A stretch of 64,000 nt of DNA from Streptomyces cupreus. GTDB lineage: Bacteria > Actinomycetota > Actinomycetes > Streptomycetales > Streptomycetaceae. The stretch lies in NCBI RefSeq assembly GCF_014257025.1, contig NZ_JACMSF010000008.1, forward strand, positions 62,001 to 126,000, read 5' to 3'. Shown here in pieces: positions 29,793 to 39,599 of this stretch. The notes under the pieces are model-generated. The model did no database searches and had not been told where the DNA came from. It saw only the letters and a list, made by a program, of their open reading frames with translations. Position numbers and translations under genes: made by a program. Within the stretch, counting starts at the first letter, position 1. Each line of letters starts with the position of its first letter.

Positions 29793-31076
29793 TTACCGGC
29801 GGGTCAATGTCCGCCGTATCCGCGCCGGCCACGAGTGCGAGCGCGGGGCCGGGCCCGAGCGCTCCAGCCACCACTCCCGCAGGTCCCTTCGGGCGGCAGT
29901 GTCCAACGCCCCCTCGCCGTCCAGCAGTTGACCGGCGAATTCGAGCGCGTCGCGCCGATAGCCGCTGGTCATCGGGTTGCGCTGGGCGTAGGAGAGGAAG
30001 GCGGGACGGTACCGCGGGCCGAGGATCGCGGGCAGTTCCGGTGCGACTTTCGCCACGACGTCCGCCCGCTTCCCGGCGAGCGCCCGCGCCTGTACGCCCA
30101 GACGCGTCCGGTCGAACCCCTCGGGCACGGGCGTCCCGGCGACGAGCGCGGACAGCAGCGCGGCCTGGGCGAGGGCGAGGCGCTCGCGGGCGGCGGAAGA
30201 GGCCGGTGCCGGAGTGTTGCCCGGCGTGCTGCTCGGGGTCCGCGGCTCCTGGCCGCCCTTCTCGACGGCCGCGCGGATCTGCGCCAACTCCCGCTCCAGT
30301 TCGGCCGTTTCGGGGAAGTTCTCGTCGCGCTCCAGCAGGACTCCGGGCGGTGCGACCCGGGAGGCGAGGTCGGTGAGGATGTCGAGCACCGGTCGCGGGA
30401 CCGGGTGGGCGTGGCTGTCGTGCCAGACGCCGTCCCGCTCGAAGCCGCCCGCGACATGGACGTACGCGATGGCCTCCAGCGGGAGTTCGGCGAGTGCCTC
30501 GGCCGGGTCCTCGCCCCGGTTGACGTGGTTGGTGTGCAGGTTCGCCACGTCGATGAGCAGCCGCACTCCGGTGCGGTCGGCCAGCTCGTACAGGAACTGA
30601 CCCTCGGTCAGCTCCTCGCCGGGCCAGGAGATCAGCGCGGCGATGTTCTCGACGGCGAGCGGCACGGGGAGGGCGTCCTGGGCGATCCGGATGTTCTCGC
30701 ACAGCACGTCGAGGGCGTCCCGGGTGCGCGGGACGGGCAGCAGGTGTCCGGCCTCAAGGCGCGGGGACGCGGTGAGCGGGCCGCCCGCCCGGACGAACGC
30801 GATGTGCTCGGTGACCAGCGGCGAGCCCAGCGCCCCGGCCCGCTCGGCGAGGGCGGTCAGCCGTGTCTCGTCGGGCCGGTCGGCGCCGCCGAGGCCGAGC
30901 GAGACACCGTGCGGGATCACCGTGACCCCGCGCTCGCGCAGCCGCAGCAGCGACTTCGGGAGATGTCCCGGACACACGTTCTCGGCGACGACCTCGGCCC
31001 AGTCGATGCCCGGTATGCGTTCCACGGCGTCCGCGATCTCCGGTCGCCATCCGATCCCCGTACCCAGTCGCTCCAT
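29793..31076 (-). CDS. DUF692 (MNIO) family iron enzyme with C-terminal partner-like domain
   Basis: A 427-residue protein. Residues 1-290 are the DUF692 TIM barrel with its ligand motifs in order: [47 protein letters not shown] with WHDSHAH, and ERDENFP. Such multinuclear non-heme iron oxidases (MbnB, TglH, ChrH) modify Cys or Asp residues of ribosomal peptides. After a Ser/Pro linker, a helical domain (about 310-410) resembles the separate partner proteins found with other MNIO enzymes. Its substrate is not evident; no Cys-rich peptide gene is adjacent. Confidence 0.85.
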   Translation of the reverse strand: MERLGTGIGWRPEIADAVERIPGIDWAEVVAENVCPGHLPKSLLRLRERGVTVIPHGVSLGLGGADRPDETRLTALAERAGALGSPLVTEHIAFVRAGGPLTASPRLEAGHLLPVPRTRDALDVLCENIRIAQDALPVPLAVENIAALISWPGEELTEGQFLYELADRTGVRLLIDVANLHTNHVNRGEDPAEALAELPLEAIAYVHVAGGFERDGVWHDSHAHPVPRPVLDILTDLASRVAPPGVLLERDENFPETAELERELAQIRAAVEKGGQEPRTPSSTPGNTPAPASSAARERLALAQAALLSALVAGTPVPEGFDRTRLGVQARALAGKRADVVAKVAPELPAILGPRYRPAFLSYAQRNPMTSGYRRDALEFAGQLLDGEGALDTAARRDLREWWLERSGPAPRSHSWPARIRRTLTRR

Positions 31077-31188
31077 CCTCGTCCCCCTCCTTCACGTGCG
31101 TGGAGGGGGTATGGCCCGGGTGCGGGGAGGTGAATCCCCTGGGCCGGGGCTTCAGAGCAACATTTGAGGTTGGGACCCCGGCCGTCGG

Positions 31189-31905
31189 CTATCGCAGAGC
31201 CGGGTGGTCCGCGATCACCGTCGCCGAGCCCGGGGCGATCTCCGTGAAGCCCGCGTCCCGTACGACCGGCAGGCCGCTCGTGGTGAGGTCCTGCCAACGC
31301 TCGCGGGCAGCCAGGCGCACGGCGAGCGGGAAGCCCGCCTCGCGCCAGGCCGTGCGCTCCTCGTCGGAGAGCTCCCACCAGGCGAGCTGGGCGCCGTGCC
31401 CGGCCTGGGCCATCGCCTTGCCGGCCGACATGTCGAGGTCGGGGTTGAGCCACAGCATCGGCGCCGACGGATCCGCCGCCACCGGGGGCTCCGGGTCGTC
31501 GAGGTCGGTGCCGGAGACCTGGAGCCTCGCCAGATCCTTGGGCCAGCCGTCGAGGGGGACGGGCGGGAACACCCGTACCTCGGCCGCCTTGCCGGTCACG
31601 GTGATCCCCGGCAGAGCCTCGGCGCGCCGCCACTCGGCGCCACGAGCCCGCCGTACGACCTTGCGGATCCGCGCGTCCTGCCAGTCCCGCACGGCCTCGG
31701 CCCACTCCCCGTCCCCGACTGCCCGCTCGTCCGCGAGCAGCACCAGCACCGCACGGGCGGCGGTCTCCAGGGCGTCGGTACGGGCCGGGGGAGCGCCACG
31801 CTCGATGCGGACCACCAGGGGCAGGACGAACTGCGGGGCCTGGTCGCGGGCGGTCGGCTCGGAACGGAAGGGACTGTCACCGGCAGGCTGGTATGTGTGG
31901 CTCAC
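31189..31905 (-). CDS. Peptidyl-tRNA hydrolase, Pth2-like
   Basis: A 238-residue protein. The C-terminal half carries the Pth2 features: the KAMAQAGHGAQLAWW segment, corresponding to the Lys/Gln/His catalytic patch, and a later ATVIADHPAL end. The N-terminal half (about 120 residues) is extra relative to stand-alone archaeal/eukaryotic Pth2. It probably recycles peptidyl-tRNA, in addition to the housekeeping bacterial Pth, but this is inference. GTG start. Confidence 0.78.
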   Translation of the reverse strand: MSHTYQPAGDSPFRSEPTARDQAPQFVLPLVVRIERGAPPARTDALETAARAVLVLLADERAVGDGEWAEAVRDWQDARIRKVVRRARGAEWRRAEALPGITVTGKAAEVRVFPPVPLDGWPKDLARLQVSGTDLDDPEPPVAADPSAPMLWLNPDLDMSAGKAMAQAGHGAQLAWWELSDEERTAWREAGFPLAVRLAARERWQDLTTSGLPVVRDAGFTEIAPGSATVIADHPALR

Positions 31906-31970
31906 GGCTTCCAGTGTGCCAGTCGGAAGATCGTGTCCGGTGGGGTCGGCGGGCAGGAGAAGATGGCCGT

Positions 31971-32828
31971 ATGCAACGCGATCTTCGTCTGGACAACGTG
32001 GGCCGCCGCTACGGCCTGCGCGGCCCCTGGGTCTTACGCGCGGTCAACCTGGCGATAGCGCCCGGCACCCTGACCCGGGTCGAGGGCGCCAACGGCACGG
32101 GCAAGTCCACCCTCCTGCGGCTGCTCGCCGGCATCGACGCCCCGACCGAGGGCAGGATCACCGGCCGCCCCCGCACGGCCTACGTCCCCGAACGCTTCCC
32201 GTCGGCGCTGCCCTTCACCGCCGTCGGCTACCTCACCCACCTCGGCACCGTGCACGGCCTGTCCCGCGCGTCGGCCACCCGCGCCGCCCACGCCTGCCTT
32301 GAGCGCTTCGGCGCCGCCGCCTACGCCCGGACACCCATGGCGCAGCTCTCCAAGGGCAGCAGTCAGAAGGTCGCCGTCGCCCAGGCCCTGCTCGCCGAAC
32401 CCGAATTCCTCGTCCTGGACGAGGCCTGGACCGGCCTCGACGAGGACGCCCGGGCCGAACTGGAACGCGCGGTGGCGGAACGCACCGCCGTCGGCGCCTC
32501 GGTGGTCTTCGTCGACCACGACCCGAGCCGTCTGGCCGGAGTGCCGGACGTGATCTGCACGGTCCGGGACGGAGGCGTCAACCGCCGTACGGAACACCCC
32601 ACTTCACCGGCCGCGGGCCCGAGGACCGTGGTGGTGGCCCAGGGCCCGCGAGGCGGCGCACTCCCCGCCGAGACCGCCGGACTCCCCCTCACCACCCTCG
32701 AAGAGACGACCGCGGGCACCTACCGCATCACCGTCCCCGCGTCCCACTCCGACGTCCTGCTCCGAGCGCTGCTGATGTCCCGCCCGCCGTGGCACGTGGT
32801 GGCCGTGGGCAGTGAGGAGACCCCATGA
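31971..32828 (+). CDS. ABC transporter ATP-binding protein
   Basis: A 285-residue ATPase. Walker A GANGTGKST (about residues 42-50), a weakly conserved signature (LSKGSSQKVAVAQAL) and Walker B FLVLDEAWTGLD are present. The ATG is chosen with AGGAGA about 11 bases upstream. A C-terminal extension of about 80 residues follows the nucleotide-binding domain. The permease gene overlaps by ATGA. Cargo unknown. Confidence 0.9.
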   Translation: MQRDLRLDNVGRRYGLRGPWVLRAVNLAIAPGTLTRVEGANGTGKSTLLRLLAGIDAPTEGRITGRPRTAYVPERFPSALPFTAVGYLTHLGTVHGLSRASATRAAHACLERFGAAAYARTPMAQLSKGSSQKVAVAQALLAEPEFLVLDEAWTGLDEDARAELERAVAERTAVGASVVFVDHDPSRLAGVPDVICTVRDGGVNRRTEHPTSPAAGPRTVVVAQGPRGGALPAETAGLPLTTLEETTAGTYRITVPASHSDVLLRALLMSRPPWHVVAVGSEETP

Positions 32829-33496
32829 CGGCACTGTTCCGTTACCAGACCGACCTGCTCGTCCGCTCCCAGCGCTGGCTGCCGCCGTTCATCCTCTACG
32901 CGGTGTTCCTGGCCGTGGGTGTCCAGAGCGGCCAGCCGATACTCGACTCGCTCGGCTACACGGCGGCCGCCCTGCTCCCGGTCGCCGCCTGGCTCGTACG
33001 GATCTGCGTCACCAACGAGCCCGCCGCCGCCCGAGGTTGCGTCTCCGCGGCCGTAGGACCGGGACGGGCGCACCTGGCACCCCTGCTCGTGGCGCTGACG
33101 GCGGCGGCGACCCTGGGCGCGCTGGCGACCGTCCTGGTGACGCTGATCAGCGACCCGACGAGCGCGGACCGTCAGACCGCCGTGCCCCGACTGCCGGCCG
33201 GCGCCTCCGGCCTGCTCGCCGCCCTGGTCTGCGCCCTGCTCGGCACGGCCGTGGGCGCGCTGACGACCTGGCCGCTGCTGCGCTCGACCGGCCGCGCGAT
33301 CCCCGCGATGCTGCTGACGGCCCTGCTGTCCGTGGTGGTGACCGGGTCCCCGGCGCGGGCGGCGGTCAGCGGACTGGTCACCGGCTCCCGCTCGGGCACG
33401 GTTCCGCTGCCCTTGCTGCCACTGGCCGGGGCAGCCCTGTTCACTGCCGCGGCGACCGCCCTGGCCTGCGCGCTCAGCTCCCGAAGATCACCCTGA
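32825..33496 (+). CDS. ABC transporter membrane subunit
   Basis: A 223-residue membrane protein with about six hydrophobic segments, translationally coupled to the preceding ATPase. It lacks a recognisable family motif and is assigned from context. The gene overlaps the end of the convergent small Cys-rich gene by nine bases. Confidence 0.78.
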   Translation: MTALFRYQTDLLVRSQRWLPPFILYAVFLAVGVQSGQPILDSLGYTAAALLPVAAWLVRICVTNEPAAARGCVSAAVGPGRAHLAPLLVALTAAATLGALATVLVTLISDPTSADRQTAVPRLPAGASGLLAALVCALLGTAVGALTTWPLLRSTGRAIPAMLLTALLSVVVTGSPARAAVSGLVTGSRSGTVPLPLLPLAGAALFTAAATALACALSSRRSP

Positions 33497-33670
33497 GCAG
33501 GCGGTCCGCTCGGCCTCGCGCCACTCGCACACCGGGCACAGCGTGAGGCCCTTGTACGACTCCGGGTACTCCGTCGGCTCCCGGCACAGCACACACTCCG
33601 CGTACGGCGGCCCGTCGGCCTTGGGCGGCTTGGTCGCGTCGGCGATCGTGCAGTAGTCGGCCTCGCTCAT
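33488..33670 (-). CDS. Small zinc-ribbon-like protein
   Basis: A 60-residue protein with two CxxC knuckles (ECVLCREP and LCPVCEWRE) 19 residues apart, which would bind one zinc ion. Small proteins of this sort are common in Streptomyces; function unknown. It could be co-transcribed after or before the downstream deacetylase gene, which starts further along in the other order on the same strand. Confidence 0.7.
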   Translation of the reverse strand: MSEADYCTIADATKPPKADGPPYAECVLCREPTEYPESYKGLTLCPVCEWREAERTACSG

Positions 33671-33688
33671 GCCTCCAGCGTAGAACGC

Positions 33689-34531
33689 TCACCGCCGGTC
33701 GCGGGCGGCCCCGATCAGCTCGGACACCTTCACGAAGCGGAACCCCTGGCGCCGCAGCTCGGGCACGATCGTGCGGACGGCGCGCTCGGTGGTGGGGGCG
33801 GCGCTGCGGGTGCAGTGCATGACGACGACCGATCCCGGCCGCACCCCGTCCAGCACCTGCCGGGCCACGGCGTCGGCGTCGGTGGCGAAGGCGTCCCCGC
33901 TCACCACGTCCCACTGCACGGCGGTCACCCCGGCCGGGGTCAGCGCCTTGAGCGCCCGCCGGTCGTGGCACCCACCGGGGAACCGGAAGTACGGCATCGC
34001 ATCCGGCACCCCGGCCTTCCGGAAGGCAGCGTACGCCCGCTCCACATCCGCCCGCATCCGGTCCTCGGAGACGGTCGGCAGTCCGTAGCAGTCAGCGGTG
34101 AAGGCGTAGTGGCTGTAGGAGTGATTGGCGACCTCGAAGAGCGGATCCCGCCCGATGCCCCGAGCCTGCCCGGGGTACTCCTCGGCCCACCGCCCGGTCA
34201 TGAACACAGTCGCGGGTACGTCGAGCTCGCGGAGCGCGGCGATGAGCCCCGGATTGTCGAACCGCTCACCGGCCGCGGCCCTCGGCCCCTGGTCGGCGGT
34301 CATGTCGGCATCGAAGGTGAGAGCGACGGTCTTGTCCTCGCCCCTGGGCCCGTTCATGAACACGGGCGTCACCCCGGCGGGCCCCGGCGCGAGCGTCGGC
34401 GGCTTCGACGGGGCCACGGAGGTCGCGGAAGGGGCCGGACGGGCGGGGCGTGGGGTCTGGGGGGCGCCGCAGGCGGCGAGTGCGGCGCCCAGGACACAGA
34501 CGGCGGTGATGCTGCGTACACGAGTGATCAC
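33689..34531 (-). CDS. Secreted polysaccharide deacetylase (NodB/CE4) lipoprotein
   Basis: A 280-residue lipoprotein: signal ending in LAAC (Cys near 21), a Pro-rich linker, then the NodB homology domain. Visible motifs are TFDADMT (motif 1, with Asp-Ala-Asp in place of Asp-Asp), HSYSHYAF (metal-binding His pair), RFPGGCHD and VVMHCT. CE4 enzymes remove N- or O-acetyl groups from peptidoglycan or other glycans outside the cell. GTG start. Confidence 0.9.
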   Translation of the reverse strand: MITRVRSITAVCVLGAALAACGAPQTPRPARPAPSATSVAPSKPPTLAPGPAGVTPVFMNGPRGEDKTVALTFDADMTADQGPRAAAGERFDNPGLIAALRELDVPATVFMTGRWAEEYPGQARGIGRDPLFEVANHSYSHYAFTADCYGLPTVSEDRMRADVERAYAAFRKAGVPDAMPYFRFPGGCHDRRALKALTPAGVTAVQWDVVSGDAFATDADAVARQVLDGVRPGSVVVMHCTRSAAPTTERAVRTIVPELRRQGFRFVKVSELIGAARDRR

Positions 34532-34614
34532 CGTATGAGAATTACGGTGATATGCCCCTTATCTGATTACGGGAGCCGCCGACACGGTGCCGTGTCACCC
34601 GGTCAGAGGCCGGT

Positions 34615-35994
34615 TCATCCGCGCCAGGGCCCGGTCACCGCGAACGTCGTCCCCGGGGTGTAGCAGTTGACGTACATCGTCTCGCCGTCGGGGGAGAAGG
34701 TGACGCCGGCGAACTCGCCCCACTCCGGGGCTTCCGGGGTGCCCAGGTTCTGGGCGTTGCGGGCCAGCGCGTAGACCTCGCCGCGGCGGGTGACACCGTA
34801 GACGTGCTGGGCGCCGTTGCCGTCCTCGCAGACCATGAGGCCCCCGGAGGGGGCCAGGCAGATGTTGTCGGGGGACTCGCCGGGGAGCTGGATGTCCGTG
34901 TCGGGGCCGAAGACGATCACCAGGGTCAGACGGCGGCGCTCGGGGTCGTAGCGCCAGATCTGGCCGTAGTGGTCAGCCGCCGAGCCCTCGGCGCTGCGGG
35001 CGAACGACGACACGAAGTAGACCGAGCGGCCACCCCAGTAGCAGCCCTCCAGCTTCTGGGCATGGGTGATGCCCCGGCGGCCGAAGTCCTGGAGGCGGAT
35101 GGGGGTTTCGGTGGCCAGGGGGTCCGGTACGTCCACCCACTCGATGTTCTCGAAGGCCGCGCCGGTGTCCTGGATCGACGACAGATCCGGTACGCCCGGG
35201 ACGCGCATCGCCTGGAGCCGGCCGCCCGCTCGCAGGGAACCTCCGCCGCCCAGGGGCTCGTCGGGGAGGAAGCGGTAGAACAGGCCGAAGGGTTTCTGGA
35301 AGGCGTCCTCGGTCTCGTAGACGATGCCGCGCCTCGGGTCCACCGCCACCGCCTCGTGCTGGAAGCGGCCCATCGCCGTCAGCGGTACCGCGCCGCTGCG
35401 GTGCGGGTCCGCCGGGTCCACCTCGAAGATGAAGCCGTGGTCCTTGGTGTAACCGTTGGTGCCCGCCTTGTCCTCGGTCTCCTCACAGGTCAGCCAGGTG
35501 CCCCAAGGTGTGGGCCCGCCCGCGCAGTTGACGGCCGTACCGGCGATGGCGACCCGTTCGGAGAGGACCTTGCCGCGGGCGTCCAGGGTCAGCGTCGTAC
35601 AGCCGCCCCTGCCCTCCGGGTCGTACGTCAGGCCCTCGACCGTCGGGACGGGGAGCCTCGCGGTCTTGCGGTTCTCGTGGTTGCGGACCAGGTGGACTCT
35701 GCCGTGGCGGCCGGGCAGGGCGGTCATGCCGTCGTGGTTGGAGGGGACCTTGCCCTCTCCCGAGCGCAGGGAGTCGCCCTCTCGGGACAGGACCCGATAG
35801 CGGAAACCTTCCGGCAGGTCGAGAAGGCCGTTCGGGTCGGGGACGAGGGGGCCGTAGCCTGTATGGCCCAGGTTCTGCGCGGCCGCTGTGCCCGCGAAGA
35901 GTTCGGTGAGGTTTCCGGCGAAGGCGATCGAGACGCCCAGGGCGCCGGTGCGGGCGAGCATCTGACGGCGGCTCTGGATGCCGTGTTCGGGCAT
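34615..35994 (-). CDS. PhoX-family phosphatase (DUF839)
   Basis: A 459-residue secreted protein with a twin-arginine signal (SRRQMLARTGALGVS, then a hydrophobic stretch ending AGTAAA). The remaining sequence is the PhoX beta-propeller: VRNHENRKTA, CAGGPTPWGTWLTCEE, and FQHEAVAVDP carry the acidic and backbone ligands of the iron/calcium centre. It probably hydrolyses phosphate esters outside the cell; DUF839 members in Streptomyces are not all proven phosphatases. Confidence 0.88.
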   Translation of the reverse strand: MPEHGIQSRRQMLARTGALGVSIAFAGNLTELFAGTAAAQNLGHTGYGPLVPDPNGLLDLPEGFRYRVLSREGDSLRSGEGKVPSNHDGMTALPGRHGRVHLVRNHENRKTARLPVPTVEGLTYDPEGRGGCTTLTLDARGKVLSERVAIAGTAVNCAGGPTPWGTWLTCEETEDKAGTNGYTKDHGFIFEVDPADPHRSGAVPLTAMGRFQHEAVAVDPRRGIVYETEDAFQKPFGLFYRFLPDEPLGGGGSLRAGGRLQAMRVPGVPDLSSIQDTGAAFENIEWVDVPDPLATETPIRLQDFGRRGITHAQKLEGCYWGGRSVYFVSSFARSAEGSAADHYGQIWRYDPERRRLTLVIVFGPDTDIQLPGESPDNICLAPSGGLMVCEDGNGAQHVYGVTRRGEVYALARNAQNLGTPEAPEWGEFAGVTFSPDGETMYVNCYTPGTTFAVTGPWRG

Positions 35995-36084
35995 GGTGGA
36001 ACCTTCCTGCTGGCGGACAGGACTGTGTCGACGCCGTGTCTATCATCTGGTTCCGGCCAGGTGAACCACGCGCGTAGAGCATGT

Positions 36085-36870
36085 TCACTTTCTGTCGGAG
36101 CGGTCCGGCTGCTGCTGGGCCTTCTCCAGGAAGCGCAGCAGTTCCACGGGGAACGGCAGTACCAGCGTCGAGTTCTTCTCGGCCGCGACCGCCACCACGG
36201 TCTGGAGCAGGCGCAGCTGGAGCGCGGCCGGGGTGTCCTCCATCTGCTGTGCCGCCTCGGCGAGCTTCTTCGACGCCTGGAGTTCGGCGTCGGCGTTGAT
36301 GATCCGGGCCCGCCGCTCCCGGTCGGCCTCCGCCTGGCGGGCCATGGAGCGCTTCATCGTGTCCGGCAGGGAGACGTCCTTGATCTCGACGCGGTCGATC
36401 TGCACACCCCAGCCGATGGCGGGGCTGTCGATCATCAGCTCCAGGCCCTGGTTGAGCTTCTCCCGGTTGGACAGCAGATCGTCCAGATCGCTCTTGCCGA
36501 TGATCGACCGCAGCGAGGTCTGCGCCATCTGCGAGACCGCGAAGCGGTAGTCCTCGACGTTGACGACCGCCGCGGCCGCGTCCACGACCTTGAAGTACAC
36601 GACCGCGTCGACGCGGACCGTGACGTTGTCCCGGGTGATGCCCTCCTGGGCCGGCACCGGCATGGTCACGATCTGCATGTTCACGTGGCGCAGCCGGTCC
36701 ACGCCCGGCACGATCAGGGCGAGCCCCGGCTGGCGCACGGCGCCGCGCAGCCGCCCCAGCCGGAAGACGACCCCACGCTCGTACTGCTTGACGATCCGTG
36801 CCGCGGCGGCGAGATAGACCAGCCCGGCGGCCCCGGCGGTAGCGGCCGCGGCCAGCAGCTCCTCGACCAT
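36085..36870 (-). CDS. Slipin / stomatin-like SPFH protein
   Basis: A 261-residue band-7 protein with one N-terminal membrane segment (residues 1-25), the SPFH domain (IVKQYERGVVFRLGRL to about 180) and a C-terminal coiled-coil rich in Ala/Glu/Arg. The sequence GWGVQIDRVEIKDVSLP is characteristic of slipins. Such proteins oligomerise at the membrane; the usual partner protease (NfeD) gene is not adjacent. Confidence 0.92.
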   Translation of the reverse strand: MVEELLAAAATAGAAGLVYLAAAARIVKQYERGVVFRLGRLRGAVRQPGLALIVPGVDRLRHVNMQIVTMPVPAQEGITRDNVTVRVDAVVYFKVVDAAAAVVNVEDYRFAVSQMAQTSLRSIIGKSDLDDLLSNREKLNQGLELMIDSPAIGWGVQIDRVEIKDVSLPDTMKRSMARQAEADRERRARIINADAELQASKKLAEAAQQMEDTPAALQLRLLQTVVAVAAEKNSTLVLPFPVELLRFLEKAQQQPDRSDRK

Positions 36871-36962
36871 GACGACCTCCCTGTCAGAGGTCCGGTGTAT
36901 TCGCTTATTAGACGATATGCCCAGGTTCTGTGTGGCGGTATGCCTCGGTCCGTCCGGTTGGG

Positions 36963-38066
36963 TCAGGGGGCCTCGGTGAGGCCCTTCGCGTCCCGGGCCA
37001 GCGCGGTGAGGCGGGAGATCGCGCGGAAGTACTTCTTGCGGTAACCGCCCTTCAGCATCTCCTCGCTGAACAGTTGATCGAACGGCAGTCCCGAGGCAAG
37101 CACCGGCACTTCACGGTCGTAGAGCCGGTCAGCGAGCACCACGAGCCGCAGTGCCGTCGACTGGTCCGGAACCGGCCGTACATCGGTCAGGCACACCGCC
37201 GTCACACCGTCGGTCAGCGCGCCGTACCGGCTGGGGTGGACCCTCGCCAGATGCTCCAGCAGATGCGGGAAGTCGTCGAGCGAGGCGCCCTCGGTGGCGT
37301 ACGCCGCCTTCGTCACCTGCTCGTCGCCGAACGGCGCCGGCGCCTCGGGCAGACCGCGATGGCGGTAGTCCTCGCCGTCGATGCGCAGTGGGCGGAAGTG
37401 CGCCGACAGGCCCTGGATCTCCCGCAGGAAGTCGGCCGCCGCGAAGCGGCCCTCGCCGAGCTTGCCGGGCAGGGTGTTGGAGGTGGCGGCGAGGGCGACA
37501 CCGGCGTCGACGAGCTTGCCGAGCAGGGTGGAGACGAGGACGGTGTCGCCGGGGTCGTCGAGCTCGAACTCGTCGATGCAGAGGAGGCGGTGCCCGGAGA
37601 GGGTCTGCACCGTCTTCTGGAAGCCCAGGGCGCCGACGAGGTTGGTCAGCTCCACGAAGGTGCCGAACGCCTTGAGCGACGGTTCGGCGGGGGTGGCGTG
37701 CCAGAGGGAGGCGAGGAGGTGGGTCTTGCCCACGCCGTAGCCGCCGTCCAGATAGACGCCGCGGGGGCCCGGCGGGGTCTTGGGGGCCTTGGGCCTGCCG
37801 AGGCCGAAGAAGCCGCGCTTGCCGCCGCCCACCGCGTGTGCTCCGCCGAGTCCCGCCGCGAAGGTTTCCAGGACCTGGACCGCCTCCGTCTGGCTCGGCT
37901 GGTTCGGGTCCGGGATGTAGGTGCCGAAGCGGACCGAGTCGAAGCGGGGCGGGGGGACCATCTCGGCCACCAGGCGGTCCGCGGGGACGTGCGGCTCGCG
38001 GGAGCAGAGGGAGAGGGGGGTCGCTTCGGCTATGGGGGTATCGCCGGCGGTGGTGGAGGAGGACAC
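36963..38066 (-). CDS. zapE: AFG1-like ATPase ZapE
   Basis: A 367-residue P-loop ATPase of the AFG1 family, in E. coli linked to FtsZ-ring regulation. The Walker A region is GGYGVGKTHLLAS, Walker B is LLCIDEFELDD, and SNTLPGKLGEGRF is the family motif after the sensor region. The GTG at 38064-38066 is chosen because the protein then begins with the short Ser/Thr-rich tail typical of actinobacterial homologues. Divergent from the next gene. Confidence 0.9.
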   Translation of the reverse strand: MSSSTTAGDTPIAEATPLSLCSREPHVPADRLVAEMVPPPRFDSVRFGTYIPDPNQPSQTEAVQVLETFAAGLGGAHAVGGGKRGFFGLGRPKAPKTPPGPRGVYLDGGYGVGKTHLLASLWHATPAEPSLKAFGTFVELTNLVGALGFQKTVQTLSGHRLLCIDEFELDDPGDTVLVSTLLGKLVDAGVALAATSNTLPGKLGEGRFAAADFLREIQGLSAHFRPLRIDGEDYRHRGLPEAPAPFGDEQVTKAAYATEGASLDDFPHLLEHLARVHPSRYGALTDGVTAVCLTDVRPVPDQSTALRLVVLADRLYDREVPVLASGLPFDQLFSEEMLKGGYRKKYFRAISRLTALARDAKGLTEAP

Positions 38067-38157
38067 GTCTCCCGATTTTAGGGGGTGGGCGGGAGCGGCC
38101 TCGCAGGCCCAGGTTCTGAGTGGGTACGTCCTCACCCGCGCGTGGAACACTGCCCGC

Positions 38158-38913
38158 ATGCGACGCCTGTTCCCCGTGACCGATCAGACGGACGACCGTG
38201 AGTGGACGCTCGACGAGCTGGCCGAGGTCTATGCCTATCCCGACTCCGCCGAACCCTGGCTGCGCGCCAACATGGTCTCCACGCTCGACGGGGCCGCCCA
38301 GCACGACGGGAAGTCGCAGCCGATCTCCAGCGCGGCCGACATGCGGATCTTCGGCACCTTGCGCGCGCTGGCGGATGTGGTGGTCGTCGGTGCGCAAACG
38401 GTACGCCAGGAGGGGTACCGCCCCGCACGCGCGCGTGCGGACTTCGCGCCGCGGCGCGAGGCGGCCGGGCAGGCACCCGCGCCCGCCATCGCGGTCGTCA
38501 GCGCCGGCCTCGACCTGGACTTCTCCCTTCCCCTGTTCACCTCCCCACTGGTACCGACCGTCCTGCTGACCGGCGCCGCCGCGGCCCCCGACCGCATCGC
38601 CGCGGCGGAGAAGGCGGGCGCGCGGGTGCTGTTCGCCGGTGACGGCGCGGGTGTGGAGCCCGCCCGTGCCGTACGGGCCCTCGCCGAGCTCGGGTACCGG
38701 CGGCTGCTGACCGAGGGCGGGCCGCGGCTGCTCGGTCAGCTCGTGGCCGCCGGGGTACTCGACGAGATCTGCCTGACCGTCTCCCCGATGCTCACGGCGG
38801 GGGACGCGCAGCGGATCGCCGACGGGCCCGCGGTGGAGGTGCCTCGGAAATTCGCACTGGTGTCCCTGCTGGAGGAGGAGGGCTTTCTCTTCACCCGGTA
38901 CGGGCGGGTCTGA
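38158..38913 (+). CDS. RibD C-terminal-type pyrimidine reductase family protein
   Basis: A 251-residue protein with the DHFR-like fold of the RibD reductase domain: N-terminal LRANMVSTLDGAAQ, ALADVVVVGAQTVRQEGY, and RRLLTEGGPRLLGQL (NADPH-binding GGP). It lacks a fused deaminase domain. Proteins like this act in riboflavin biosynthesis or as related nucleoside reductases; its position away from other rib genes leaves the substrate open. Confidence 0.85.
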   Translation: MRRLFPVTDQTDDREWTLDELAEVYAYPDSAEPWLRANMVSTLDGAAQHDGKSQPISSAADMRIFGTLRALADVVVVGAQTVRQEGYRPARARADFAPRREAAGQAPAPAIAVVSAGLDLDFSLPLFTSPLVPTVLLTGAAAAPDRIAAAEKAGARVLFAGDGAGVEPARAVRALAELGYRRLLTEGGPRLLGQLVAAGVLDEICLTVSPMLTAGDAQRIADGPAVEVPRKFALVSLLEEEGFLFTRYGRV

Positions 38914-39054
38914 CGGGAGGCGCGGGGGAAACGGCGGAATCAGCCGTTCCGTTTAGCTTCCGGCGGGCACACTAAAACTCGCAGTCCCCGTGCGATCACG
39001 GGGCAGGATGGTTTCCGCAGGGCCTCGCAGGGCCTGCAGGAGAAGGGGCGCCTG

Positions 39055-39528
39055 GTGTTCAGAAGCGTATTGATGATCGAGAAGGCTCTGACGTCCGCAG
39101 ACGTGGAGTTCGTCACCACGCTGCACGGGGACGAGTCGGTCTCCTTCCATGTGCTGCTCCAGCCGCGCGGCGACCAGGCGGATCGTCTGCTGCGGGCCAT
39201 CGACGACGTCGCGCTCGGGGAACTGGACGAGGCGGCGCGGGAGCGGGAGACGCCGGAAGGTGAGGAGGCGAAGGGTTTCGGGGAGCGGGCGCTCGACGTG
39301 TCCCTTCAGGCGTTGCGGGCGTCCGGGAACGAGGCCGAAGGACGGTTGATCGAGGATCATCCGCTGGACGCGCTGAAGTCCCTGGTGGACGAGATCGGGG
39401 CGGACGAGGTCATCGTGCTCACCGATCCGCACTACGTGGAGGAGTTCTTCCACCGGGACTGGGCCTCCCGGGCCCGGCACAAGGTGGGCGTGCCGGTGCT
39501 GAAGCTGTTCTCGCACAGCAAGGCGTAG
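39055..39528 (+). CDS. Conserved hypothetical protein
   Basis: A 157-residue soluble protein with a GTG start and GGAGAAGG about 9 bases upstream. The pattern (LTSADVEFVTTLHGDESVSF, a long acidic central helix, then IGADEVIVLTDPHYVEEFF and VPVLKLF) suggests an alpha/beta fold of universal-stress-protein type. It is frequently mislabelled as indole-3-glycerol phosphate synthase; I see no such motif. It precedes murC in the same direction. Confidence 0.75.
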   Translation: MFRSVLMIEKALTSADVEFVTTLHGDESVSFHVLLQPRGDQADRLLRAIDDVALGELDEAARERETPEGEEAKGFGERALDVSLQALRASGNEAEGRLIEDHPLDALKSLVDEIGADEVIVLTDPHYVEEFFHRDWASRARHKVGVPVLKLFSHSKA

Positions 39529-39599
39529 TTCTTCGGGCAGTCGCCGCACACCATAGGCTGGGGGCACCTTCGTCGTACCGGATCTTGGGAGATATGCGC

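Noticed and set aside
39055..39528. Indole-3-glycerol phosphate synthase
   Set aside because: The label is common for such proteins, but the sequence is too short and lacks the TrpC motifs.
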